From the NCBI GenBank assembly GCA_903772945.1, contig CAICTM010000162.1:39647-103646 (forward strand): a DNA stretch of 64,000 nt. Direction: 5' to 3'. Below are positions 20,482-31,200 of the stretch, piece by piece. Each line of letters opens with the position of its first letter. Position 1 is the stretch's first letter. The DNA is from Seminavis robusta. Lineage: Eukaryota; Bacillariophyta; Bacillariophyceae; Naviculales; Naviculaceae. The translations under genes were made by a program, and so were the position numbers. A model generated the notes under the pieces. The model worked only from the letters and a program-made list of their open reading frames with translations. It searched no databases and had not been told where the DNA came from.

Positions 20482-20927
20482 CTAGCGTGCGTACCGTACA
20501 GTGTGTAGTTGCAGGTAAACGGTATGAGGTAGCAGGAATAGATTTTACAAGATCAATTCACCTACCGGTATCGAGCTAGCTAGCTACTAGGCTAGCGTAT
20601 CGTACGGTAGCACTTTCCAATGATATGTGGCAACTTTGCGTTCCAAGGCTAGCAAACCTAACTAGCTTATGCTGTCTTGTGCCACAGCGCAATAATAATA
20701 ATAATAAGATTGGTGCCACGGAATAGCAATAATATTGTGCAATTTTTGGAATTGTGAGCGTTACTGAGAAGTGGCTTTTGGCGATCTGCTCACAATTTTG
20801 ATATTTTCGTCGCTCTCGACACAGTCGGAAGCACCAGGACAAGCCGATAGCCGCGGGTACAGGACCAGCATAGCAGTGGGTTCTTTGTCAGGTACCTTTC
20901 CTTAGAGCTTTTGGGTTGAACGTTGCC
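20482..20927. other. Intergenic, tandem plus-strand genes
   Basis: These 446 bp hold the 3' UTR of the SNARE gene and the promoter of the next gene. A TACCGGTA palindrome lies at 20563-20570, followed by GCTAGCTAGCTA-type sequence, and there is a short AATAAT microsatellite near 20692-20706. Confidence 0.5.
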
Positions 20928-22199
20928 ATGGCTTTTGGCTTGTCACCGAGAAACTTGCCTTCGCCTGCGAGAAAGTCACAGGCGACAGAACAATCCAAAA
21001 GAAAGAGACGACGAATGTTTCGTTGCTCTTTCATCAAGCATACTTTCGTCACTTTCTTCTTGGGGATCCTTGCCTATCGTTCTACGACATACTATAACAA
21101 AACTGGCGAAACACGGAAACCCGTAGTTCCAAATCTGACTGCTGGGCCTCCCGTAACTGTGTTCTACAATCTATTCATCCAAGACGAGTCCGATGTATCA
21201 CGTGTTACTACGTTTGTTCGAGAGCAGCTGGCACCCTTTGTGTCGAGCAAGATATTTGGAGCAATCTACATCAAGTCGATAGGGGTGCCTGTCAAAACCA
21301 CACTCCTCGAATTGCAGGACCACTTTTCGAAAACCCCTGCTGCCGCTGCTGGGATAGAGATTCAACACTTTGAGAAGGGAGATGAGTCTCGGTCACTCCA
21401 TGATTTGTGGTCATTTTGCAGAAGCAATTCCACTCATCCAGACCAAGTGGTTGCCTACCTGCATTCCAAGGGAAGTTTCACACCCGATCCAGCCAACAAC
21501 CTACTTCGCCGGTATTTGACCAAGGCTGTGTTGACACCCGAATGTGCACAAATGCCAAAGGATAAGTGCAATGTTTGTTCCGCAAGGTTTTCTCCACTTC
21601 CTCATCCTCATACTGGGGGTAACATGTGGACTGCCCGGTGTGACTACATTGCACAGCTAGCTGACCCTTCTACGTTTATTGATACCATGGGGGGTTACTT
21701 TGCTGGACACAGCTCAGCAGAGTCGTCGCATTGTTTGGGCACGGACAGGTATGCCTTGGAACATTGGGTCCACGCCCATCCCGATGTGCAGCCTTGCGAT
21801 GTGGATGGATCCTCCAGCTTTTTGTACGGCTACCACGCGATACCAACAAGCTTTACGGTGGATCTACAACAGGCTCCAAGAATTCCTCTAAGCCAGTACC
21901 CCGAAACTGCCTGCAACGACTTTGGCCTCGAGGTGGAGGACAGAATCGCAGAGTACTACTATCTGTATGAAAAGCTCCCTCCCAACACCTGGTTTGGGTG
22001 GAGACTTTTCAACGATCCTTGGGGAACAATAACATCGAATTGGCCGCACATGATGGTGAAAATGGGCAGAGACGGAAAAGCGTCGGCTATTGTTTTAACC
22101 TACAGGATACCCAAAGATCTACTTGGAAGCAGAGGTGTCGAAAAAGACAAGAGTCCACTCATCAAGAGAGTTACAATTCCACTGGATTTGAAACGATAG
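20928..22199 (+). CDS. Type II membrane protein, glycosyltransferase-like (HSKG/GNMW family)
   Basis: The frame is open from 20916, but the first ATG is at 20928 in a good GCCATGG context, giving 423 aa. A basic N-terminal tail is followed by a single hydrophobic helix (about residues 35-52, FVTFFLGILAY), the topology of Golgi glycosyltransferases. The luminal part has the motifs VVAYLHSKGSF and, about 55 residues later, GGNMWTARCDYI, with a cysteine cluster CNVCSARF between them. This motif pair is found in a broad family of uncharacterised algal and bacterial glycan-related proteins. A transferase role in the Golgi is likely, but no catalytic residue has been proven and substrate is unknown. 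The C-terminal 70 residues are basic. Confidence 0.68.
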   Translation: MAFGLSPRNLPSPARKSQATEQSKRKRRRMFRCSFIKHTFVTFFLGILAYRSTTYYNKTGETRKPVVPNLTAGPPVTVFYNLFIQDESDVSRVTTFVREQLAPFVSSKIFGAIYIKSIGVPVKTTLLELQDHFSKTPAAAAGIEIQHFEKGDESRSLHDLWSFCRSNSTHPDQVVAYLHSKGSFTPDPANNLLRRYLTKAVLTPECAQMPKDKCNVCSARFSPLPHPHTGGNMWTARCDYIAQLADPSTFIDTMGGYFAGHSSAESSHCLGTDRYALEHWVHAHPDVQPCDVDGSSSFLYGYHAIPTSFTVDLQQAPRIPLSQYPETACNDFGLEVEDRIAEYYYLYEKLPPNTWFGWRLFNDPWGTITSNWPHMMVKMGRDGKASAIVLTYRIPKDLLGSRGVEKDKSPLIKRVTIPLDLKR

Positions 22200-22454
22200 C
22201 TCTCCGTATCATTTGATAGAGTTTGTACACACGAAAATGCGGGTTGGGCCCAGCTACTTTCAGGTCTTCCTTTCTTCTGGCCGTGTAGCCAAAGAAATAG
22301 TGAAGCACCATGGAGTTGAGAGACAGAAGACACCGGTAGGGTTCAACGCTGGCGCAAAAGGCGTATGCTTTGGCGAACAGAGCCACCCGGAAATAACAAT
22401 TTTGACACTGGAATGTCCACCTTTTAATACCAGAGCAAGCACCTTCGTTTCTAG
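22200..22454. other. Short convergent intergenic region
   Basis: These 255 bp lie between the 3' ends of the glycosyltransferase-like and Cpn20 genes. No feature was recognised. Confidence 0.4.
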
Positions 22455-23243
22455 CTAGGGACTGTGCTCCTCCGTTACATCATTGAAGGCTGTACATAGA
22501 ATTTCCACCATTCGCACCAGAACATAGTCCTTGCCTTCAATACGAACATCATTTCCTGCATAATCCTTGAACTTGACCTTCTCTCCAATTGCCACTGGGC
22601 TTGGGGAGAATTCTCCACTGGAATTCAATCGTCCTTCTCCCACCTTGATCACAAAGCCCTCACAGACCTCATCTTCTTTGGTAACCATATCAGCAATTAC
22701 AACTCCTGAAGAAGTCAATTGTTCTTGTTTAGGTGGCACCTCAATCAATACATAATCCCGACAGGGTGTCACATTTTCCAAGCTCATGGTGACGCCGGTA
22801 TAATACAACATGACATCGTCGTCCCGGATCATTTGACATTCTTCACCCTTGTATTCGATTGGTTTGCCATCAAACTTTCCATAGAGCACCGATACTCCCG
22901 CTGTGACAGGGTTGGTGATACGAATACCCGTGTGCGGGTGGATTTTCCCAGGTCCCGCCTCCATGACCAACCCCTCTGTAGGACGTTCCTTGGATTGGTC
23001 TGGTAGCAGGACCCCTCCAGCGGTCGCCTGCAGGGTATCTTTGACCTTGACAAGAACAAAATTCCCCAAGGGGGTAATGGGTCCTCGAATCTGTTCTCCG
23101 TCCAACGTCACGGCCATGTCTTGGAGCTGTGAATGGATAGTTGGTTGTTGTCTTGAAAGAAAACCAAGTGTTGGAGATACCCATGCATCAACACACAGGC
23201 TGGATGTCACCATCAGAAGCAGAGCCGTTGTAAGCACCGTCAT
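22455..23243 (-). CDS. CPN20: Plastid co-chaperonin Cpn20 (double Cpn10)
   Basis: The start is placed at ATG 23243-23241; the upstream extension begins only with TTG and would displace the signal peptide. The 262-aa product begins MTVLTTALLLMVTSSLCVDAW, a signal peptide with Trp in the ASAFAP position, as expected for import into a secondary plastid. Two Cpn10 domains follow: residues about 50-140 (LGNFVLVKVKDTLQATAGGVLLP ... VSVLYGKFDG) and about 155-250 (DYVLIEVPPKQEQLTSSGVVI ... KVKFKDYAGNDVRIEGKDYVLV; each shown only in part). Both contain the mobile-loop region and the conserved GKF/KDY strand. Cpn20 caps plastid Cpn60 during folding of imported and plastid-made proteins. Confidence 0.9.
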   Translation of the reverse strand: MTVLTTALLLMVTSSLCVDAWVSPTLGFLSRQQPTIHSQLQDMAVTLDGEQIRGPITPLGNFVLVKVKDTLQATAGGVLLPDQSKERPTEGLVMEAGPGKIHPHTGIRITNPVTAGVSVLYGKFDGKPIEYKGEECQMIRDDDVMLYYTGVTMSLENVTPCRDYVLIEVPPKQEQLTSSGVVIADMVTKEDEVCEGFVIKVGEGRLNSSGEFSPSPVAIGEKVKFKDYAGNDVRIEGKDYVLVRMVEILCTAFNDVTEEHSP

Positions 23244-23636
23244 GACTTCTTTTCTTCTTTCAGTAACTGCAAACTTCAAGGACCAACTGATGCAAAAAAG
23301 TAGGAACCCCCTAAAGCTGAATGCTGATTGTGGTAGAAGCGGACAAAGTCGAGTCCAGCACTGTCGTCAAGGCAAGGGTGTTTGTGGATGTCGGCTTCAA
23401 GGTTTCGAACTGACGTACTGACACCCGACGTGTGAAGGCACCGGTACCAGTGGTACGGTGGATACCGGTACGGATACCTGCTCCAAATTTTGGTGACAAA
23501 AACAGCCTAACGGGCTTATCGAAGATCCAAAAGCCGTTGTTTTCAGATCTTTTCTGCCGCCAGATCTTTGTTCTGAAACCCCCAGAAAGCAACAACTTAC
23601 TTCAAATCCTTCTGCAGTAATCTATTGATCTCCACC
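23244..23636. promoter_or_regulatory. Divergent promoter region
   Basis: These 393 bp lie between the starts of the Cpn20 (-) and Tudor-like (+) genes. They contain a TACCGGTA palindrome at 23463-23470 amid several partial copies (ACCGGTACCAGTGGTACGG). Confidence 0.5.
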
Positions 23637-25584
23637 ATGTCTGGACTAGTCCATGTTTGTAGGCTCTGCAAGAGTCGCCGCTCAGCTCACAAGATCAAGT
23701 ACCGTTGCGGCACCAGAATTGAGCGAGTAAGTTTCCACCAGCACTGCTCGGATGCAAGAATGTTCTGTTGCAGGACCTCTCAGAATTGTATCTTCTCTCT
23801 GCCTACAGAAAATTGGTGATTGTGTGTGGTATCCTGGAGTCATTGAAGGGCATGAGGAGAAACAGGAGCACAAAATTATCAATCACATTCGGTACGATGA
23901 TGGAGACACTGAGGAACTAGAAAACCTTGAGCTGAGGAAGAAAGATACTGTCAAGATTCTTGGTGAGGGCACATCCAGCAACAAGAAGACTAAGCTCATG
24001 CCAGAAGCCAAGCAGCGTGAAGTGATCGAGATTGATGACATTGATGATGAAGCTGTGCCTGCCATGCCCACGCCTCAAGAAACTACATGTACCTCCACTC
24101 TGGCTGCTGTCAAACAAGAAGAATCTTTAGCGCCTGATGAGCAGCCAAGTGGCAGGCATATCATGGCCCCAGTCAAGCACGAAGGCAATCAACAAAATCT
24201 GAACCAAGATACTGAATCGATCAAAACTGAAGTGAATCAACAGTCTGTTGTGGCTGCAAAAACTGAGGAGCAACTCCAAGATGATCATAACGACAGTGAA
24301 GCAGCTTCTGTTGCAAAAACTGCAGAGAATCAACATGGCCACACAGCAGAGATCACAAGTCCTGTTGCTGTTACCTCTGGCGAGCCAATCAATGAGGATG
24401 CTCGTGATGGCAAAACTGGCCAGGCGCCAACAACTGGCCAGGTTGTTGGCGCCTCAGGTCTTCTTGATAGTGAAAAAGAAGACAGAGATGCCCCCAGGAA
24501 CAGACAAACCACCACTAACGATGAAGCATCTGTGCTCGACAGCTCTGGTTCCAACACTGGAACAGAAGATAACACTGCCTCTGTAAAACACCAAGATGAC
24601 AGCGTCCCAGATGTGCAACTTTCGGAGGCACAAGTGGTTCGCCAGGAAGTTTTGACTGATGTAAGGCAGGATGCAAGGGTCAAGGCAGAGAAATGTACAT
24701 CAAGTCTGTCACCAGAGGAGTTACAAAAACGAGAGCTTTGCTTTCATAAATGGAAGCTTGCCAATACAGACCCAGACACTCAAAAAGGTCGTTATGTTTT
24801 CCGCCGTGGATGTTATGCACAGTGCATTACAAAGATTCTTGGAGGAAGTGGCATGCAACCTTTTCCACAGGTCAAGAATCCACCCAATGTGAACACTAAG
24901 GACGCAATTGTTGACTGGGAGGTCAACCCATTTATCAAACCAGGTGAGTTCTACGTGGCTGGAAACGAAGCGTGGAACCCATTTGGGCCAAGATTTCCTG
25001 GAGATAGGGGCTTTGTCTTGACAGCTGGCGTAAACCAGAATCCAGAGCAAGAGGAATTTCATGTTTTTGTGGAGTGTGCAAATAAACCCAGTAAACGCCT
25101 TTGGCATGGAAAGCTGGCGGCTGGCGGAAGGATGTATGTTGGTGTCTATCGACTGGTGGACGATGAAGATTATATTGAAAGCAGCGTCCGTTTCGCCTCA
25201 GATACAGATCTGGATTTCGACAATAAGCTTTCCGTTGCCCGTGATTATGTACGGTATTCCTACAACGAATTTGGCAAGAACAATCTCGGCCCTGAAATTG
25301 AAGCTAAGCACGTAACCATGGCCAAAAGACTAAGACAACAATATGGAGAGGAGTACGGAAAGGAGCAAGATTGGGCTTCTTTGGATGAGAGAGATAAGGA
25401 TGATTGGACCATGCTGGCCTACCTAATTGACACTGACTATACATGGCATGTTGCACCTATCAAGTTTGTTCGATTCGATGAAGCTCTGTATCAATCATTG
25501 GTCAAATTTGACTGTATCATGGGCAGCAAAACCAAGAAAAAGCGTGTGTCTCTTGAAAGCACTGTGCTTCAATACTATTTCTAG
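23637..25584 (+). CDS. Tudor-like domain protein with conserved C-terminal domain of unknown function
   Basis: Exons are 23637-23726 (30 codons, ATG in CCACCATG) and 23809-25584. The 82-bp intron (GTAAGT ... CTACAG) falls between codons, giving 621 aa. Exon 1 is basic and has Cys8, Cys11 and Cys25. Exon 2 opens with a Tudor/PWWP-like barrel: IGDCVWYPGVIEGHEE, then IINHIRYDDGDTEELENLEL, a pattern seen in chromatin readers that bind methylated lysine or arginine. A long low-complexity acidic linker with several VKxE sumoylation-like motifs (IKTEVNQ, VKAEKC, VKQEES, VKHEGN) spans about 90-330. The C-terminal about 290 residues are globular and rich in aromatics (VDWEVNPFIKPGEFYVAG, RLWHGKLAAGGRMYVGVYRL). 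That domain resembles uncharacterised fungal/protist domains; I do not name it. A nuclear role is inferred. Confidence 0.72.
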
Positions 25585-26348
25585 CTTGCCATGTTGGGCA
25601 GTTGCTGGCGTGCTGGTCTCCCAAATGTTTTGTGTTTGGTTTCTTTTCTGTCAACTCTAAGAACATAATAGTACAGTGTACCGTACATGCACAAGTTCCT
25701 TCGAATCTATAATCGATACCGTACACCAGTTGCGTGCAGGCAGCAATGTGTGCATCCTGTTGGCCGTCGGTTTCAAGAAGTTGGAACAGTTGGCCAAGCT
25801 ATCCTACCTGGTACTATTGTTGGTTGTGGTGATTCTCAATCTCTCCCATCAGCAGCCCTATTGTGAGCTACGTGTATGTCAACTGGTCTAGCTAGCTAGC
25901 TAGCAGACGACCAACTGGCTTCACCACGGGCCCAAGGGCAGAACGTAACCAAGTCATCAAAGAATCACAAGAGGCAACCACCGGACCCAAATCGGCGAAC
26001 CCATGGCGGGATTGTTTGGTGGGCTCAGTTTGGCCGGTTATTCACCAAATATTTAATAAAATTTATAGACGTCAAACCATAAATTTGTCAAACAAGATCG
26101 TGTTTTCTCAAAACACATTGCTAAATTTCATTATTTTTCTTGAGCTTCTTCTTCTTTTCGTCACGAGTCAAAAGTCGAGTTGATAGTTCGCTGGTCCGCG
26201 GTGCTGGTTATGTTTCCACGAAACAGCTCTCACCGTGCTTGGACCATCATACCACAAACTTCATTGAGCAAAAACTAAATCCTACCTACTAGCTAGCAAG
26301 AAACCACACAAAAGAAAACGACAAACTCATATCATTAGCTATACCAGC
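25585..26348. other. Intergenic, tandem plus-strand genes
   Basis: This 764-bp stretch holds a CTAGCTAGCTAGCTAGC run at 25888-25904 and an AT-rich segment near 26040-26150, followed by the promoter of the protease inhibitor gene. No gene is recognised. Confidence 0.5.
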
Positions 26349-26573
26349 ATGTCATCCTCCGATGGTACTACCCCAAACAAGATGAAATGGCCCGAGTTGG
26401 TGGGCAAACCCGCCCAAGAAGCCAAGGCAATCATTGAACAAGAGACGAATGGCAAAGTCCAAGTGAGCATTGTCCCACCGAATAGTATGATGACAATGGA
26501 CTATCGATTGGACCGAGTCCGGATCATGGAGGATGAACAGCACAATGTAGGAAGCGCTCCAATGGTTGGTTAG
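26349..26573 (+). CDS. Potato inhibitor I family serine protease inhibitor
   Basis: A 74-codon frame runs from ATG at 26349 to TAG at 26571-26573. The body matches plant CI-2 and leech eglin c almost end to end: WPELVGKPAQEAKAIIEQE (helix), the reactive loop with PPNSMMTMDYR, then LDRVRIMEDE and the terminal P-x-V-G. By alignment with CI-2 the P1 residue is Met50 (scissile bond before Asp51), which predicts chymotrypsin/subtilisin-type specificity. The loop-bracing arginines (Arg56, Arg58) are kept. There are no cysteines and no signal peptide, so the protein is predicted cytosolic or released by another route. The length is normal for the family. It could counter bacterial subtilisins or control an internal protease; this is inference. 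Confidence 0.93.
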   Translation: MSSSDGTTPNKMKWPELVGKPAQEAKAIIEQETNGKVQVSIVPPNSMMTMDYRLDRVRIMEDEQHNVGSAPMVG

Positions 26574-26896
26574 TTAGGCATCCGCAGTAGCACCTGGACT
26601 TTTAAAGTAGAAATCCGAAATTTAATTGAAGTAACACATTGAACTCGGAATGGTCTTATATACAGTGTCTATCGTTGTCGTCTAGCCTTCCAAGTTTCCA
26701 AAATTGATGGTTTCAGTGGAGTTTCGGCACCCGGGATTCTTATCATACCGGTAGGTCCAATTGAAAGGTACAGTAGAATTCTCCAATGAATTCTAAACTT
26801 TTTGTGCGTGTAGCCAGGCTGAAAGAAGCTCAGGATCGAGGATCAGAGAACCTAAGAGAATTGCGCTTCCTTTTTGGCCCAATTCTTGATTGCATA
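26574..26896. other. Convergent intergenic region
   Basis: These 323 bp lie between the inhibitor and J-protein 3' ends. A TACCGGTA palindrome lies at 26746-26753. A long plus-strand open frame here (26786 onward) is antisense to the J-protein and is not supported. Confidence 0.45.
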
Positions 26897-27565
26897 TTAT
26901 TGTTTGTCATGGTCGGATGGCTGTTGTTGTTGTTTTGCAAAATGGCTGGCTCGAACCTTGTGCGATTCTTCTGGATTCCACGGTTTGAATGGTTTGGGTG
27001 CGACCCATTTGTTTTGTCCCGTTCCAACCGAGGACGAAATGGGTTTACTTCCCGCCGTCAAATATTCCGCTCGACCGGTCGTGCTGCCGCGTCCATCGGG
27101 ATGTCCCAATTGTCGTGCCGCCCAAACATCTGCCTTGGAGGCTGGTTGGACGGGTCGTTTCCGTGCCAGACCGGCCACATCCGTACGATCTTGCGCCAAG
27201 CGATCGCCTCCACGCCACACGGCAAACCTCCATTCCTCAACGCCATCGTTGGCGTCGTCGGCATTGCCCAGTAATGTCTGGTAGGCCTTTTGCAGCGCTT
27301 GAAACTTTTTCAAGGCTGCCTCTGGTGAATCGGTCGTGTTGACATCGGGATGTAATTCACGTGCCTTTTGACGAAAGGCGTCTTTAATGTCCTTGGTGCT
27401 AGTGGCGTCGCCCCATTGCAAGCCCAGCTGTGAGTAAGGATCGTCCTTCTTCATCTCATCCGTATTGGTAAAGTACCAGTGTCGAGTGGCAGCAAAAGGG
27501 CGCCCTGCTCTTCGAAAAGGACCATGGCCGCAACGAACAGATGCAGTCAAGAGGTTCATCGTCAT
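26897..27565 (-). CDS. Mitochondrial-type DnaJ (J-domain) protein
   Basis: The start is ATG at 27565-27563, because the longer frame begins with GTG; this gives 222 aa. The N-terminus is basic and Ser/Thr/Arg-rich without acidic residues (MTMNLLTASVRCGHGPFRRA), fitting a mitochondrial presequence. A J domain follows at about 42-100: DPYSQLGLQWGDATSTKDIKDA, then ARELHPDVN with the invariant HPD that stimulates Hsp70 ATPase, and QKAYQTLLG. There is no G/F or zinc-finger region (type III/C). The C-terminal half is basic, Gln/Trp-bearing and of unknown structure (WVAPKPFKPWNPEESHKVRASH, in part). It is a co-chaperone of mitochondrial Hsp70 by family; client unknown. A MITE sits 70 bp upstream of the ATG. 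Confidence 0.83.
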   Translation of the reverse strand: MTMNLLTASVRCGHGPFRRAGRPFAATRHWYFTNTDEMKKDDPYSQLGLQWGDATSTKDIKDAFRQKARELHPDVNTTDSPEAALKKFQALQKAYQTLLGNADDANDGVEEWRFAVWRGGDRLAQDRTDVAGLARKRPVQPASKADVWAARQLGHPDGRGSTTGRAEYLTAGSKPISSSVGTGQNKWVAPKPFKPWNPEESHKVRASHFAKQQQQPSDHDKQ

Positions 27566-28286
27566 GGTCGTCTTCTTTATGCTGTTGTGGCCTACCGAAA
27601 CCAGCGACACTCATCACACCCAAAATGTAGAAAGTACAGGCAGCTTCGGTTTTAAAGATTCAAACGCGTGCCAGGTTTTCTCGTACACTTCTACGAGAGC
27701 TCCAGTAGATGTGTACCATGGAGATCGGCACGCGTTTGCATCAATAAAATCGAAGCTGCTCGTAGACTAGTAGCTAATAGTCGATGAGGTGGTGGGGCTG
27801 TGGTGGCGTTTACACGTGGTGTGGTGACTGGTTTGGCATTATTTGGGCTGAGTGCAATACCACCGTAGAATGACGCGGTACGGCAGTACGTACATACTGG
27901 TACCACAGCAAAAAACTAGACAGGGTAGTTCAGGTAAATGTTGGGCTAGAAGTATTTTATTGTTGAAAAAGCAAGGCCATTTGTTTTACCGTACCTGGTA
28001 CACCCTATCTGAATACGGTATTGTTCTTTAAAAGTCGATAAAGGAATTTACATCGGAGAAACATCCGTGGTCTTTCCATTAAATCTCTCACTGGAGAAAG
28101 GAACACGTCAGCCAAAACGACACCAGAACCCTCACCCAGTAATAAGCAAATACCACAAAAGCTACCACCAGTGGTACTGGCATGGAGAGCTCATGGAGAA
28201 TGGAAAGACCGACCTTCATTCTTTTGAGATTGGTGGTTCTGTTACCATTCGCTCTGACAGTCTAGTTGCTTGCAATCAACATCACC
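27566..28286. promoter_or_regulatory. Divergent promoter region with MITE insertion
   Basis: This 721-bp region lies between the J-protein gene (-) and the EGF membrane protein gene (+). It is occupied at 27635-27764 by a 130-bp inverted-repeat element. The rest shows no gene. Confidence 0.5.
27635..27764 (-). mobile_element. 130-bp TA-flanked MITE, copy 1
   Basis: The element is bounded by TA at 27635-27636 and 27763-27764. The left arm begins TACAGGCAGCTTCG and the right arm, read as reverse complement, begins TACGAGCAGCTTCG; both continue through AAACGCGTGCC, giving terminal inverted repeats of about 37 bp with a few mismatches. Its reverse complement is colinear with copy 2 (59879-60008) over the full 130 bp, including an internal GGAGCTC. 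There is no coding capacity. TA boundaries and size suit a Tc1/mariner (Stowaway-like) MITE. Orientation is arbitrary, opposite to copy 2. Confidence 0.82.
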
Positions 28287-31200
28287 ATGAAAAAGAGCCG
28301 CTCGACCGGAACTCTTAACACCATTACTATTTCTTTGGGTGTGGACTCGGCGCCACAGTTGAGGGAGAGCCACAAGCGCCGTGGGGGTCCTTTGTACCGT
28401 GCCAACGCTCACCACAGCTACAGCCACGTAGAGCAGCACATGGCAGATGACTCCGACGAGTCCATCAAATTGCTCAACTACCGAAAGCAGTTTGAAGATG
28501 ATACGCTTCGAGACGCGTTTCAAGATGAAGAAGGAGCCGGAGACTATGGCGCGGAGGCAGAAGACGAAGACCTCCCGGTCAAGCGACTTTTGCCGGATGA
28601 TATCTACTCCATTCTGTACACGGCCAACTTGTGTGGACGAGGATTTGTGTTTGCCTTGATGGGTACGTACTCTTCTCTTGACCCGTCCACTGCAACCCTC
28701 TTCTGTCTTACCCTTATTTCTTGCTCCACCGGTAGTCTTTTTAATGCAATCCTGTTTCTTGATTCTCCTCGCGGCCAATCTGTATGACGTCACTGGCAAA
28801 CCAAGTGAGTGACAGTCATTTCATTTCAAGCCATGTGAGCACTTTCAATCAAGTTTTCTCACTAGCAACTTTTGTTCTCTTTCATCCCAAGATGAAACCA
28901 ATGGAGTCGAAAATCGAATGAATGTCCCAGCAGGAGTGGAAGCAGTGGTCATCGTGGCACAGATGATGGGAATGTTCATGACAGTCATGATGATGTGCAA
29001 CAACGGAGATTTTCTTCAGGGTGTCACTCAGCTGGCGGAGGGATACGACAGCGGCCTTCAGGAAGTCAGCAACAATGCAACCAGAGCTCGATGGTTCGTA
29101 CCCATCCTGTCCGCAATTAGTGTGCAAAAGCACCTACAATGGAGATACTCACTTTTCAATGCCGTTTCTTTGCCAACACAGGCTTGCGACGGGTATTGCG
29201 AGGATTCTCAGCGGCCTCCTCTTCAGTTTCTTGTCCTTTGTGCTTATGATGACGTCCAAAGACGTGCTTAATGTCTTTCTCAACTTGACTGGGTTACACT
29301 TTCTCCAGGACATTGACAACATCGGATTCCAAGTGGCAAGTTTGGGCCTCATTGGGAGACAGGCCAAGTTGGACTGTGAACACGTTCAAGGTCTCACTCA
29401 CTATACACCAACCGAGCTGAAGCAACGTGTTGTGAACTATAGGCTGGGATTCATTGGCCTTTTGTCTTGTGCAATGGTTGGCTGCTGGGGTTACTTTGCA
29501 TGTACGAATTATTTGAAAAGCTCCTTGTTGTCTCTTTGCTTCATATTCGTGGTGCTCAACTGTCCTTTTGCTTTCCTTTGTCTTCCCCTGTCAGATGAAC
29601 AACTCCACCGTCAATATGTGTGTCACCATCTATACATACAGTTTGGCGATGGCATCTTCCCCCATTACGCCTACTATAGTGGAATCTTTACCCTTCAGAA
29701 GGACAAGATGCTAGCGTCAGCAAGGCCAGTGTACGTGGACGCCACTGGAGAACTACGAGTGGGTTGGTGCAAGGCAGAAAAGACCTGGACCATCTACAAC
29801 ACGACCAAAGATGACAACAGCAACAATGATGCCTGCACTTTTGTTTTCAAATCGTCCAAGTCAGATTCCTTCGATGTCATGGAAGTTGCAGAATTGACTT
29901 GGTACGTGGCCGATCCTGGACTTGGCGAAGTGCCAGTTGATAGACTAGGCGTCTTTTGCTTCGACTGTGGGAACGATAGGGAATATTGCAGTGAAGGCAC
30001 GTTTTGCAATCAGGAAGCTAAGGAGAAGAAATGCGAAAAGACGGAGAATCCCACTGTTGGCATCCGCAACGAGGAAGCATTCCCAAGTTGCAGGCTTTAT
30101 GGTGCAGACCGGACCACGATTGCCGGAATTGCCTCAAGCTCAATGGCTTCACTGCTGCGGGAAGTATTTAGGCCTCTGGACAACGCAACGAAGTTCAACG
30201 GAATGCCCATCCAGGCGGTAGATTACTTTGACAAACTTCCCGCGGGGGTCGACATTTGGTTCAGCCATAGCGAGGGCATTTTGCATGAATTTTCTGCTAA
30301 AGGCGATGAAACGTGGGAAGTATTGGTAAATGCAGCGAGAGAATACGCCCCAGAAATCTTCAACGATGATGGATATGACGTGGATACAACAAAGATTCTA
30401 GAGGCTCGTGTGGTGTCAAAGTTTGTGCTTTTCACGGGGCGGCGTTACGTTGTCTTCGGTCTGGGCGAAGGGAAAGTGTCAAAGCTCAAATGGGCTGACT
30501 TCGCTGACTGGTTGTACCGCGAAACTAGAACGATACCGCAAGTCTTGAACAGAATCAGAACCCACGAACATTCGAAACAACATCTCCCACTCTTCTTTTC
30601 ATCACCTGTTGACTTTGGCAAGCCTTCGTACGCAGTTGAGCCTACATCTGTTACGTGGTATCGAGCCAAGAAGAGTAAGGATCCAATCCTTGGATACGAG
30701 GCTGATGAATCCCAGCCGTTGGATGTATCGATGCAATGCCTTGAGTGCGATGACATCACGGACCCGTGCCGAAACGACCAGGTGTGCATTTCTGGATATG
30801 ATACTCACAGTTTTCAGGGGGTGGAGACGTTCAACAGGTGCGCGTGTTCCCCTTTCTTCGATGGGGCAAAGTGTGAATACGCATTGGGTTGTCTCGAAAT
30901 GGATGAATTATGTTTTAACGGGTAGGTTGACGGAAGACACCTTCTTTGCGGTTGATTCATTCCATGATTCCATAGTGCTTCTTTGACTCCATCCTCACAC
31001 AATTTCCTGCTCATTTCAGTGGGACTTGCGATGTCACTACGAATACTTGTGTGAGTTCGTGTACTGAGAGTGTCTGTGCTTTGATCTGCATTGTCTTATT
31101 GGAATGCCTGGCTTCGTTTTTCAGGCCTGCAAAATTGGCTTTGACGGTAACCTATGCCAGTACTATCATCCACCGCCGAATGAGCCAATCAATGAAATCG

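Noticed and set aside
28663-28735. Apparent frame break in the EGF protein gene suggesting a pseudogene
   Set aside because: All frame changes coincide with GT...AG introns of normal size and the spliced product is continuous over 997 codons.
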